Below are positions 14,291-22,548 of a DNA stretch of 25,089 nucleotides, piece after piece. The stretch comes from Ga0077527 sp050250695 (GTDB taxonomy: Bacteria > Pseudomonadota > Gammaproteobacteria > Burkholderiales > SG8-41), in the NCBI GenBank assembly GCA_050250695.1, contig JBFWOE010000030.1, forward strand, positions 1 to 25,089, written 5' to 3'. Numbering within the stretch: the first letter of the stretch is position 1; the number at the start of each line of letters is the position of its first letter. The notes below the pieces were generated by a model. The model was not told the DNA's origin and did not search any database. It saw only the letters and a program-made list of their open reading frames with translations. The position numbers and the translations under genes are program-made.

Positions 14291-16081
14291 ATGCAGCACA
14301 TCCGCAATTTCTCCATCATCGCGCACATCGATCACGGCAAATCGACGCTTGCTGACCGTTTTATCCAGCATTGCGGTGGTTTATCCGACCGGGAAATGGA
14401 ATCGCAGGTGCTGGATTCCATGGATCTCGAGCGCGAACGCGGCATCACCATCAAGGCGCAGACCGCTGCCCTGAGTTACAAGGCGCTCGACGGCAAGGTT
14501 TACCAGCTGAATCTGATCGACACCCCCGGACATGTCGACTTTTCCTACGAAGTGTCGCGCTCGCTTTCCGCCTGCGAAGGCGCACTGCTGGTGGTCGATG
14601 CTTCACAGGGTGTCGAAGCGCAGACGGTGGCCAATTGCTACACCGCGATCGAACTCGGCGTCGAAGTGATACCGGTCCTCAACAAGATGGACCTGCCGCA
14701 GGTCGAGCCCGAACGTGTCGCGGCCGAGATTGAGGACATCATCGGCATTCCGGCAAAGGATGCGGTCAGGGTCAGCGCCAAAACCGGCGAGGGCATCACC
14801 GAAATTCTGGAAGCGGTTGTCCAACATATGCCACCGCCGAAGGGCGATTCCGAGGCACCGCTGAAAGCGCTGATCATCGATTCCTGGTTCGACAACTATG
14901 TCGGCGTGGTCATGCTGATCCGCGTCGTCGACGGCGTGCTGAAACCTAAGGACCGCATACTGCTGATGGCCGGGGCAGGCAATTTCCTGTGCGAGCAGGT
15001 GGGGGTGTTTACGCCCAAGTCGCAATCCCGGGAACGTCTGTCCGCTGGGGAAGTGGGCTTTGTCATCGCCGGCATCAAGGAACTGCAGGCGGCCAAGGTC
15101 GGCGATACCGTCACGTTGGTCAACAGACCGGCGGCGGAGCCGTTGCCCGGATTCAAGGAAATCAAGCCGCAGGTGTTCGCCGGCCTTTATCCGGTGGAAT
15201 CCAGCGAATATGAAGCGTTGCGCGATGCGCTCGAAAAGCTGCACTTGAACGACTCCTCGCTGCGTTTCGAGCCGGAATCGTCGCAGGCCCTGGGTTTCGG
15301 TTTCCGCTGCGGATTCCTCGGCCTGCTGCACATGGACATCGTGCAGGAGCGGCTGGAGCGCGAATACGGCATGTCGCTGATCACCACGGCGCCGACCGTG
15401 GTGTACCAGGTGGCGCTGCGCGACGGCACGGTCATGGAAATCGAAAATCCCTCGCGCCTTCCCGATGTTTCGCAGATTGCGGAAATCCGCGAGCCGATGA
15501 TCACGGCGTCTATCCTGGTTCCCGGCGATTACGTCGGGCCGGTGATGACGCTCTGCACCGAAAAGCGCGGCGCGCAGAAAAACATGCAGTACCTGGGACG
15601 CCAGGTCATGTTGACCTACGAATTGCCGCTGAACGAGGTGGTCATGGATTTCTTCGACCGCCTGAAGTCGGTGTCCCGGGGTTACGCTTCGCTGGATTAC
15701 GATTTTCTGGAGTACCGTGCCGGCGATCTGGTCCGCCTGGATATCCTGATCAACAATGAACGGGTGGACGCACTTTCACTGATCGTGCATCGAGCCAACG
15801 CACAGTACCGCGGCCGCGATGTTGCCGAGAGAATGCGCAAGCTGATACCGCGCCAGATGTTCGATATCGCCATACAGGCTGCGATCGGTGCACATATCAT
15901 CGCCCGCGAAACGGTCAAGGCCATGCGCAAGAACGTCCTCGCCAAATGTTATGGTGGCGACATTACGCGCAAGAAGAAGCTGCTCGAAAAACAGAAAGCC
16001 GGCAAGAAACGGATGAAGCAGGTAGGCACCGTGGAGATTCCGCAGGAAGCATTCCTGGCAATCCTGCAGGTGGAAAAATAG
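14291..16081 (+). CDS. lepA: Elongation factor 4 (LepA GTPase)
   Basis: Ribosome-associated translational GTPase of 596 residues, the expected length. The start MQHIRNFSIIAHIDHGKST leads directly into the P-loop; other G motifs are DTPGHVDF and NKMDLPQ, with the switch I region RERGITIKAQT. The C-terminal LepA-specific domain ends KRMKQVGTVEIPQEAFLAIL. In the family it back-translocates or helps assemble ribosomes under stress. The ATG at 14291 gives the usual N-terminus; an in-frame ATG at 14234 would add 19 unusual residues across a hairpin. It is followed 10 bases later by lepB, the classical lepA-lepB operon. Confidence 0.97.
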   Translation: MQHIRNFSIIAHIDHGKSTLADRFIQHCGGLSDREMESQVLDSMDLERERGITIKAQTAALSYKALDGKVYQLNLIDTPGHVDFSYEVSRSLSACEGALLVVDASQGVEAQTVANCYTAIELGVEVIPVLNKMDLPQVEPERVAAEIEDIIGIPAKDAVRVSAKTGEGITEILEAVVQHMPPPKGDSEAPLKALIIDSWFDNYVGVVMLIRVVDGVLKPKDRILLMAGAGNFLCEQVGVFTPKSQSRERLSAGEVGFVIAGIKELQAAKVGDTVTLVNRPAAEPLPGFKEIKPQVFAGLYPVESSEYEALRDALEKLHLNDSSLRFEPESSQALGFGFRCGFLGLLHMDIVQERLEREYGMSLITTAPTVVYQVALRDGTVMEIENPSRLPDVSQIAEIREPMITASILVPGDYVGPVMTLCTEKRGAQKNMQYLGRQVMLTYELPLNEVVMDFFDRLKSVSRGYASLDYDFLEYRAGDLVRLDILINNERVDALSLIVHRANAQYRGRDVAERMRKLIPRQMFDIAIQAAIGAHIIARETVKAMRKNVLAKCYGGDITRKKKLLEKQKAGKKRMKQVGTVEIPQEAFLAILQVEK

Positions 16082-16091
16082 CGGAGAAACC

Positions 16092-16895
16092 GTGCAATTT
16101 GCCCTGATCATGCTGTTGCTGCTGGTGGTGACCGGAGCTGTCTGGCTTGCCGAGGCACTGTATTTCCGCAGGCATCGTGCGGCAGGAACGCCGCAGCCCT
16201 GGTGGATCGAATATCCCGCCAGTTTTTTTCCGGTGATACTGGTGGTCTTCCTGCTGCGCTCTTTTCTGGTGGAACCTTTCAAGATTCCTTCGGGATCCAT
16301 GCTGCCCACCCTGCTGGTGGGCGATTTCATACTCGTCAACAAATTCACCTATGGCATCCGACTGCCGGTGATCAACACCCGCCTGATCGAAATCAATGAT
16401 CCGCAACGCGGGGAAGTCATGGTATTCCGTTACCCGGAAAATCCTGCGTTGGACTACATCAAGCGGGTCGTCGGTGTCCCAGGGGACGAGATCGTTTATT
16501 CCGGAAAACGGCTGACCATCAACGGCAGGGAAGTCCCGTTGCTGCAGGACGGCGAATACAATTACCTCGAAAGCGGACTCAATTTCGTTGCCACCGCCCG
16601 CTTCCGGGAAAAACTCGGGGATCATGCGCATGCGGTACTGCTCCAGGCGGCCGTGCCGCCGGTGCAGCTGGGTGGTGTCCAGCGCTTTCCCTTCCGCGAC
16701 AATTGTGCCTACAATGAGTCGGGTTTCCGTTGCAAAGTTCCTGCACGGCATTACTTCCTGATGGGTGATAATCGGGACAGCAGCAGCGACAGCCGCTACT
16801 GGGGGTTTGTGCCGGAACGAAACATTGTCGGCAAGGCATTCATGATCTGGTGGAACTTCGACGACCTCAAGCGCATCGGTCGTTCGATCAACTGA
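16092..16895 (+). CDS. lepB: Signal peptidase I
   Basis: Inner-membrane serine protease that removes signal peptides from exported proteins, 267 residues. Two N-terminal membrane segments are visible (IMLLLLVVTGAVWLAEAL and FFPVILVVFLLRSFLV). The catalytic Ser69 is in IPSGSMLPTL and the general-base Lys124 in DYIKRVVGVPGDEI; the conserved MGDNRDSSSDSRYWGFV box is present. The start is a GTG at 16092 with GGAG a few bases upstream; there is no better ATG. Acts downstream of Sec on the periplasmic face. It is slightly shorter than the E. coli enzyme, as is common. Confidence 0.96.
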   Translation: MQFALIMLLLLVVTGAVWLAEALYFRRHRAAGTPQPWWIEYPASFFPVILVVFLLRSFLVEPFKIPSGSMLPTLLVGDFILVNKFTYGIRLPVINTRLIEINDPQRGEVMVFRYPENPALDYIKRVVGVPGDEIVYSGKRLTINGREVPLLQDGEYNYLESGLNFVATARFREKLGDHAHAVLLQAAVPPVQLGGVQRFPFRDNCAYNESGFRCKVPARHYFLMGDNRDSSSDSRYWGFVPERNIVGKAFMIWWNFDDLKRIGRSIN

Positions 16896-16915
16896 TATCC
16901 GAAGGGGAGGTCAAC

Positions 16916-17272
16916 ATGCAAGCGCAGCGCGGAATTTCTCTGACCGGTTTCATGGTTTTCGCTTTTATTGCGGTGGCCCTGCTGCTGCTGGGATTCAAGA
17001 TCGGTCCGGCTTATTCGGAGTTCTATACTTTGCAGAAAATCATGAAAACCATGGCCTCCGAGCCGGCCTTGCAGACAGCATCGCGTAGCGAGATCAACAA
17101 CGCCTACAACAACCGCGCCACCATTGAAAACATCAAGTCCATTACCTATCAGGACCTTGAAGTGGAGAAAACCGATTCCGGGATAGTGATCAGTGCAACC
17201 TATTCGGTGCGTGTGCCCCTGTTCTACAACCTCAGCGCCTGCATGGATTTCAATCCGACCTCGGCGAAATAG
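16916..17272 (+). CDS. DUF4845 family membrane-anchored protein
   Basis: A 118-residue protein of the DUF4845 family, found between lepB and rnc in many Beta- and Gammaproteobacteria. The N-terminus (QRGISLTGFMVFAFIAVALLLLGFK) is a single membrane helix preceded by a short positively charged end, somewhat like a type IV pilin start but without a clear prepilin peptidase site. The rest is a small periplasmic domain (AYSEFYTLQKIMKTMASEP, SITYQDLEVEKTDSGIVI). A strong GGGGAGG ribosome site precedes the ATG at 16916. Its function is not established. Confidence 0.83.
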   Translation: MQAQRGISLTGFMVFAFIAVALLLLGFKIGPAYSEFYTLQKIMKTMASEPALQTASRSEINNAYNNRATIENIKSITYQDLEVEKTDSGIVISATYSVRVPLFYNLSACMDFNPTSAK

Positions 17273-17301
17273 GCAACGCCGCCTTCGACCATCCGGTTGC
17301 C

Positions 17302-17973
17302 GTGGATCTCGGAGCCGTCAGTGACAAGATCGGACATCGCTTTGCCGAGCCCGATCTGCTGCGCCGTGCCCTGACCCATCGTTCGTACGGAACCGCCCAC
17401 AACGAGCGGCTGGAATACCTCGGAGACAGCGTCGTCAACTGCATCATCGCGCTTGAGCTTTATACGAGATTCCCCGATCTGAGCGAAGGCGACCTGTCCC
17501 GTCTGCGCGCCAACCTGGTCAACCAGAAAGCGCTGCACCGGATCGCGGTCGACATTGGGCTTGGTGAACACCTGCTGCTGGGCGAAGGCGAGATGCGAAG
17601 CGGCGGCACGCAACGTCCGTCGATCCTCGCCGATGCGGTTGAGGCAATGATAGGCGCCACGCTGCTGGACGGCGGATTCGAGACGGCGGGCAGGGTCGTG
17701 CGACGGCTTTTTGCCGATAGTCTTGCCGCGGTTGATCCCTGTGCCAGCGGCAAGGATGCAAAAACACTGTTGCAGGAGCTGGCACAGGGCAGGGGCATGG
17801 CGCTGCCGGTATATGCATTGCTTGAAACCAGAGGGCACGCCCACGCGCAGACTTTCCATGTGCAATGCTTGGTCGAGGAACTGGACATCCGCACTGAAGG
17901 GCAGGGTTCCAGCCGGCGTGCTGCTGAACAGGACGCCGCGCAAAAAGCCCACGCACTGGCACTGCGGGCATGA
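17302..17973 (+). CDS. rnc: Ribonuclease III
   Basis: Double-strand-specific endoribonuclease, 223 residues, which processes rRNA precursors and some mRNAs. The signature NERLEYLGDS lies at residues 34-43; the metal-binding set E38, D42, D111 and E114 is complete. A C-terminal double-stranded-RNA-binding domain runs from about residue 150 (AKTLLQELAQGRGM to the AEQDAAQKAH helix). The start is a GTG at 17302 with a poor ribosome site, chosen because it aligns with the known N-terminus of the family. It overlaps era by 4 bases, the conserved rnc-era pair. Confidence 0.96.
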   Translation: MDLGAVSDKIGHRFAEPDLLRRALTHRSYGTAHNERLEYLGDSVVNCIIALELYTRFPDLSEGDLSRLRANLVNQKALHRIAVDIGLGEHLLLGEGEMRSGGTQRPSILADAVEAMIGATLLDGGFETAGRVVRRLFADSLAAVDPCASGKDAKTLLQELAQGRGMALPVYALLETRGHAHAQTFHVQCLVEELDIRTEGQGSSRRAAEQDAAQKAHALALRA

Positions 17974-18863
17974 CAGTGGCAGCGGATTTCCGCGCAGGGC
18001 TGATTGCCATCGTGGGCCGGCCGAACGTCGGCAAATCGACTTTGCTCAACAGGCTGGTCGGGCAGAAAATCAGCATCACTTCGCGGCGCCCGCAGACCAC
18101 GCGACAACGCGTCATCGGCATCGTCACCCGCGGCGATGCGCAGTACGTGGTCGTCGATACGCCCGGTTTCCAGTCCCGCCACGGTAACACCATGAATCGC
18201 CTGATGAACCGCAGTGTTTCGCGCAGCGTGGCAGACGTCGACGCCGTCATCTGGGTGATCGAGGCGCTGAATTTCGGCGCTGAAGACCGGGCGGTACTGG
18301 CGCTGCTGCAGCATGTGTCGCCTGTTGTGATCGCAGTCAACAAGATCGATGAAGTCGGCAACAAGAACGAATTGCTGCCTTTCATGCAGGAGCTCGAAGA
18401 TCTCGCGCATCCCCGCGCCATCGTGCCGGTATCGGCGGCCAACGGCACCGGCACGGAGGACCTGCTGTCGACGGTGCGCTCACTGCTCCCGGAGCAACCG
18501 CCCCTCTATGGCGAGGATGAAATCACCACGTCCAGCGAACGCACCCTGGCCGCAGAACTGCTGCGTGAAAAACTGTTTCGCCTGCTCGGTGCCGAACTGC
18601 CGTATTCGACAACGGTCGAGATCGAGAAATTCGAGATCGTCGACGGCCTGCGGCGGATCTACGCGGGCATCCTCGTCGACAAGGCCGGTCAGAAGGCCAT
18701 CGTCATCGGCAAAGGTGGTGAAAAACTCAAGCAGATCGCCACGCAGGCGCGCAAGGACATGGAAACCCTGTTCGGCGCCAAGGTGTTCCTCAATGTCTGG
18801 GTCAAGGTAAAGTCCGGCTGGGCCGATGACAGCGCCGTATTGAGGCGCTCCGGCATTGAATAA
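17970..18863 (+). CDS. era: GTPase Era
   Basis: Essential GTPase that binds 16S rRNA and helps mature the small ribosomal subunit, 297 residues. G1 GRPNVGKST (16-24), G2 TTRQR, G3 DTPGF and G4 NKIDE are all present. The C-terminal KH domain carries GKGGEKLKQIATQARKDME and the ending LFGAKVFLNVWVKVKSGW. The start overlaps the rnc stop as ATGA. A candidate promoter lies just after the stop, so recO may be partly transcribed on its own. Confidence 0.97.
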   Translation: MTVAADFRAGLIAIVGRPNVGKSTLLNRLVGQKISITSRRPQTTRQRVIGIVTRGDAQYVVVDTPGFQSRHGNTMNRLMNRSVSRSVADVDAVIWVIEALNFGAEDRAVLALLQHVSPVVIAVNKIDEVGNKNELLPFMQELEDLAHPRAIVPVSAANGTGTEDLLSTVRSLLPEQPPLYGEDEITTSSERTLAAELLREKLFRLLGAELPYSTTVEIEKFEIVDGLRRIYAGILVDKAGQKAIVIGKGGEKLKQIATQARKDMETLFGAKVFLNVWVKVKSGWADDSAVLRRSGIE

Positions 18864-18880
18864 ACTCAATAAAAACAATA

Positions 18881-18889
18881 TGTTACACT
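18881..18889 (+). promoter_or_regulatory. Extended -10 promoter element upstream of recO
   Basis: TGTTACACT fits TGnTAnnnT, in an AT-rich stretch between era and recO, about 49 bases before the recO ATG. No -35 at correct spacing; TTGAAT at 18856 is too far (22 bases). It may give recO and the genes after it a separate promoter. Confidence 0.4.
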
Positions 18890-18937
18890 GCATTATCGGC
18901 GCAAAATCACATCCGCTTGCGTGCGGCCGTAGTGGCG

Positions 18938-19663
18938 ATGGCTGAGCGGTCGCGGCATGACGGCCAGCAGGCCTACCTGCTGCATGCATACCCCTATCGA
19001 GAAACCAGCCTGATCGCGGAACTCTATACGCGCGATTTCGGCCGCGTCGCCGTCATTGCCCGCGGCGCACGGCGGCCGCGTTCGGCGCTGCGCGGCGTGT
19101 TGCTGGCATTCCAGCCGCTGCTGCTGGGCTGGGCGGGAAAGTCCGAACTGAAAACCCTGTACAAGGCGGAGTGGCGGGGCGGATATGCGCCGCTGCGCGG
19201 ACAGAGCCTGATCTGCGGTTTTTACCTCAATGAACTGCTGCTCAAGCTGCTGCCGCGCGAAGATCCGCATGAACGCCTGTTCGAGGCCTATGCCGGTGCG
19301 CTGGCGCAGCTTCCGGCGACGCAGGATCATGCCGCCGTGCTGCGCCGCTTCGAACGCGTGCTGCTGCAGGAACTCGGCTATGGTCTGGTCCTCGAGCGAG
19401 AAGTGGCCGGCGGCACGCCGATCGAAGCCGGGGCACGATACCGCTATGTGCCGGAACGCGGGCCTCTGCCGGCGCGCGAAGCGGATGGAAAAACCGGCGT
19501 AGAATTGGCCGGCCAGACGCTGATCGACATGGCGGCCGATCATTATGCGGATCCGCAGACCGTCCAGCAAAGCAAGGCCCTGATGCGCGCACTGATCAAT
19601 CATTGCCTGGGCCAGCAGACGCTGCATACGCGGCAACTGCTGCGCGACCTGCAACAGCTGTAA
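18938..19663 (+). CDS. recO: DNA repair protein RecO
   Basis: RecO of the RecFOR pathway, which loads RecA onto SSB-coated single-stranded DNA, 241 residues. The N-terminal OB-fold is visible (QAYLLHAYPYRETSLIAELYTRDFGRVAVIARGARRPRS), followed by the helical domain (FYLNELLLKLLPREDPHERLFEAY, then FERVLLQELGYGLVLE). The family's zinc-binding cysteines are absent, as in many proteobacterial members. The start is taken as ATG 18938; an in-frame TTG at 18917 would add seven residues. No clear ribosome site precedes either. Confidence 0.92.
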   Translation: MAERSRHDGQQAYLLHAYPYRETSLIAELYTRDFGRVAVIARGARRPRSALRGVLLAFQPLLLGWAGKSELKTLYKAEWRGGYAPLRGQSLICGFYLNELLLKLLPREDPHERLFEAYAGALAQLPATQDHAAVLRRFERVLLQELGYGLVLEREVAGGTPIEAGARYRYVPERGPLPAREADGKTGVELAGQTLIDMAADHYADPQTVQQSKALMRALINHCLGQQTLHTRQLLRDLQQL

Positions 19664-19685
19664 CGGAACGATTGCCACGTATCGC

Positions 19686-20426
19686 ATGACCAGACTCAGC
19701 GTCAATCTCAACAAGGTTGCCCTGCTGCGCAATTCGCGGAACCTGAACGTTCCGGATGTGCTGCGGGCCGCGCGCATCGTGCTCGAAGCCGGCGCCCACG
19801 GCATCACCGTCCATCCGCGACCCGACGGCCGGCACATCCGCGCCGCCGATGTACACGGTCTCGCGCAATTGCTGCAGGACTGGCCCGCAGCGGAATTCAA
19901 CATCGAAGGCAATCCGTTCGAACCGCCGCTGCTCGAACTGGCACGAGCCGCAAGACCACGGCAATGCACCCTGGTTCCCGACGACCCTGCGGCTTTTACC
20001 TCGGACCACGGTTGGGATCTTGCCGCCAGCGGCGCGCGGTTGCGGCCGCTGATTGCCGGACTCAAGGGTCTCGGGATACGCGTCAGCCTGTTCATGGATC
20101 CGGTGCCGGAAGCAATGGCTGCCGCGGCAGCCTCGGGCGCCGACCGCATCGAGCTCTACACTGAACCATATGCCCGGGCCTTCGGCACACCCGATCAAGA
20201 GGCGGTCACGGCCCGTTATGCGGCCGCGGCGAGCAGCGCGCGGCAGTCAGGACTCGGTGTCAATGCCGGGCATGATCTCAATCGCGCCAACCTGCCGCAT
20301 TTTCTCGACGCCGTTGCGGACGTCGCAGAAGTTTCGATCGGGCATGCGCTGATTGCCGATGCGCTGGAGTCCGGCCTCGCCGCAACCGTTACCGGATATC
20401 TTCGTGCAATGGCGGCTGCGCGATGA
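19686..20426 (+). CDS. pdxJ: Pyridoxine 5'-phosphate synthase
   Basis: Last enzyme of the DXP-dependent vitamin B6 route; condenses 3-amino-2-oxopropyl phosphate with 1-deoxyxylulose 5-phosphate to pyridoxine 5'-phosphate. 246 residues, normal. TIM-barrel marks include LSVNLNKVALLRNSR at the N-terminus, GITVHPRPDGRHI, FNIEGNP, CTLVPDDP and GVNAGHDLNRANL. The stop overlaps the acpS start by 4 bases. In the conserved recO-pdxJ-acpS order; the supply of PLP would serve enzymes such as the aminotransferase at 7284-8612, though there is no direct link. Confidence 0.96.
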   Translation: MTRLSVNLNKVALLRNSRNLNVPDVLRAARIVLEAGAHGITVHPRPDGRHIRAADVHGLAQLLQDWPAAEFNIEGNPFEPPLLELARAARPRQCTLVPDDPAAFTSDHGWDLAASGARLRPLIAGLKGLGIRVSLFMDPVPEAMAAAAASGADRIELYTEPYARAFGTPDQEAVTARYAAAASSARQSGLGVNAGHDLNRANLPHFLDAVADVAEVSIGHALIADALESGLAATVTGYLRAMAAAR

Positions 20427-20800
20427 TCTACGGCATTGGCATCGATGTGATACAGCCACACCGCGTGGCGCGGTTGCTTGAAAAATACGGCGACCGCTTC
20501 GTCAGGCGCGTGCTGACTCCCCTGGAACAGCCGCGTTACGCGCGCAGCGCGCAGCCGGTGCTGTTCCTGGCCAACCGCTTTGCCGCCAAGGAAGCATTTT
20601 CCAAGGCCATGGGCACCGGATTCCGTTATCCGGTCACCCTGCAATGCATCAGCGTGGTGCAGAATCCCGCAGGCAAACCGGGCTTCTCGTTCAGCGATGC
20701 CCTGTCCGCGCTGGTCAGCAGCCAGGGGATTACCGGTTTCCACCTGACCATCAGCGACGAGTCCAGCCTCGCCTGTGCCTGCGTGGTGCTCGAAAAATGA
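20423..20800 (+). CDS. acpS: Holo-[acyl-carrier-protein] synthase
   Basis: Transfers the 4'-phosphopantetheine arm of CoA onto acyl carrier protein, switching on fatty-acid synthesis. 125 residues, typical. The magnesium-binding residues D8 (YGIGIDVI) and E57 (RFAAKEAFSKA) are present, as is the GTGFRY segment. Overlaps both neighbours as ATGA, pdxJ before and nagZ after, so the three are probably translated together. Confidence 0.96.
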   Translation: MIYGIGIDVIQPHRVARLLEKYGDRFVRRVLTPLEQPRYARSAQPVLFLANRFAAKEAFSKAMGTGFRYPVTLQCISVVQNPAGKPGFSFSDALSALVSSQGITGFHLTISDESSLACACVVLEK

Positions 20801-21855
20801 CTCTGGCACAGACCCTGGGACCGGTCATGCTCGATGTGGCCGGCACTGAACTGACCGTGGAGGACCGGCAAAGGCTGCTGCATCCGCTGGTCGGAGGCGT
20901 GATCCTGTTCAGCCGCAATTTCGAATCCTGCGCACAATTGCGGCGTCTGACGGCCGACATCCATGCGCTGCGTGATCCGGCCCTGATCATCGCCGTTGAC
21001 CACGAAGGCGGGCGGGTGCAGCGGTTTCGCGAGGGTTTCACCACGATACCGCCGATGCGCGCACTGGGGCGCGCCTGGGACCACAATCGCGCGCAGGCCG
21101 CGGCGACGGCGCGGTCATTGGGATTTGTACTGGCTGCGGATCTGCGCGCGCATGGCGTGGACCTGTCCTTTACCCCGGTGCTCGACGTGGATTACGGCAA
21201 CAGCAGCGTCATCGGCGACCGTGCTTTCCACGAGCGGCCCGAGGCCATCGCCGAACTGGCGCGCGGCGTCATGCTGGGCCTGCGCAATGCCGGCATGGCC
21301 GCGGTCGGCAAGCATTATCCCGGCCACGGTCATGTCCGGGCCGATTCACACCATGAGGTGCCCGTCGACGGCCGTCCGCTGGCCGACATCCGGCGTGAAG
21401 ATCTGTTGCCGTTCCGGCAACTGATCGCCGAAGGCCTGGACGGCATCATGCCCGCTCACGTGATTTATCCTGAAGTCGACGCCGCACCGGCGGGCTTCTC
21501 GGAAATCTGGCTTAAACGCATCCTGCGCGGCGAACTGGGATTCGATGGCGTCATTTTCAGCGACGACCTGAGCATGGAAGGTGCCAGCGTGGCCGGCGGC
21601 GTCATCAGCCGGGGAACCGCTGCATTGCAGGCCGGGTGCGACATGGTACTGGTCTGCAACAACCCGCAGTCGGCTGATGAACTGCTCCGCGGACTGGACT
21701 ACGTCATGCCGGCGGCGGGCGCAGCCCGCCTGGCGCGCATCCGGCAACGGACGCTCGCTGCAGGCGCCGATGACCTGCGTGACGATCCGCGCCACGCTGC
21801 AGCACTCGATGCCATCGCCGGACTGGCGGAATTCAGCACACCGCCGGCGTCCTGA
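20797..21855 (+). CDS. nagZ: Beta-N-acetylhexosaminidase (glycoside hydrolase family 3)
   Basis: Cytoplasmic NagZ, 352 residues, removes N-acetylglucosamine from anhydromuropeptides in cell-wall recycling. Visible marks are VGGVILFSRNFES, IIAVDHEGGRVQRF, the catalytic-loop histidine motif KHYPGHG (K172) with DSHHEVP, and the nucleophile region FSDDLSMEGA (D256, D257). The chain is complete. The frame continues upstream into acpS, but the ATG overlapping the acpS stop gives the standard start. In some bacteria loss of this enzyme lowers AmpC induction. Confidence 0.95.
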   Translation: MTLAQTLGPVMLDVAGTELTVEDRQRLLHPLVGGVILFSRNFESCAQLRRLTADIHALRDPALIIAVDHEGGRVQRFREGFTTIPPMRALGRAWDHNRAQAAATARSLGFVLAADLRAHGVDLSFTPVLDVDYGNSSVIGDRAFHERPEAIAELARGVMLGLRNAGMAAVGKHYPGHGHVRADSHHEVPVDGRPLADIRREDLLPFRQLIAEGLDGIMPAHVIYPEVDAAPAGFSEIWLKRILRGELGFDGVIFSDDLSMEGASVAGGVISRGTAALQAGCDMVLVCNNPQSADELLRGLDYVMPAAGAARLARIRQRTLAAGADDLRDDPRHAAALDAIAGLAEFSTPPAS

Positions 21856-21870
21856 AAGCGGGGAACAGGC

Positions 21871-22548
21871 GTGCCTATGCGCGAATCCGCTGCCCGAGAC
21901 GCAGCAACCCCGGGTTTCTCCACTGACTGCACGCGTTGCCACCGTCTGGCAGACCATCTCGCCGCGGTACGTTCAGCACATTCCGGTTACCACGCGCGCC
22001 CCGTCGCACCATTTGGCGACCCGCAGCCGGCGCTGTTGATCGTCGGCCTGGCGCCGGGCATGCACGGAGCCAATCGCACCGGCCGGCCTTTCACCGGCGA
22101 TCATGCCGGCATCCTGCTCTACGACACGCTGCACCGCTACGGTTTCAGCAACCAGGCCAGTGCACTCGCTGCCGACGACGGCCTGCTGCTGAAGGGCTGC
22201 CGCATCACCAACGCCGTCAAATGCCTGCCGCCGGAAAACAAACCGCTGCCGGCCGAAGTCCGCGAGTGCAACGGTTACCTGCGCAGCGAACTTTCCCTCC
22301 TCGATCAGGGCGCCGCGATCCTTGCGCTCGGTACCGTGGCGCATCAGGCCGTGCTGCGGGCTCTCGACCAGCGGATAGCCGGATTTCCGTTCGCGCACGG
22401 TGGCGTTCACGGGTTGCCGCGCGGCCTGCGCCTGTTCGACAGTTATCATTGCAGCCGTTACAACACGCAGACCCGTCGCCTGACCCCCGAAATGTTCCAT
22501 GAAGTGTTCGCCGGGATCCGCCGCTATCTCGATACCAGCCGCAAATGA
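21871..22548 (+). CDS. Family 5 (UDGb-type) uracil-DNA glycosylase, iron-sulfur
   Basis: DNA repair enzyme that removes uracil, and in this family also some deaminated purines, from DNA; 225 residues. Motif 1 GLAPGMHGANRTGRPFTGD and motif 2 SYHCSRYNTQTRRLTPEMF are hallmarks of UDG family 5, which lacks the acidic residue of family 1. Four cysteines, C20, C23, C118 and C133, have the spacing of the [4Fe-4S] cluster. The start is a GTG at 21871 with GGGG about 7 bases upstream; an ATG at 21877 in the same frame is an alternative. It overlaps uvrC by 4 bases, so two repair enzymes share a transcript. Family assignment rests on motifs only. Confidence 0.9.
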   Translation: MPMRESAARDAATPGFSTDCTRCHRLADHLAAVRSAHSGYHARPVAPFGDPQPALLIVGLAPGMHGANRTGRPFTGDHAGILLYDTLHRYGFSNQASALAADDGLLLKGCRITNAVKCLPPENKPLPAEVRECNGYLRSELSLLDQGAAILALGTVAHQAVLRALDQRIAGFPFAHGGVHGLPRGLRLFDSYHCSRYNTQTRRLTPEMFHEVFAGIRRYLDTSRK

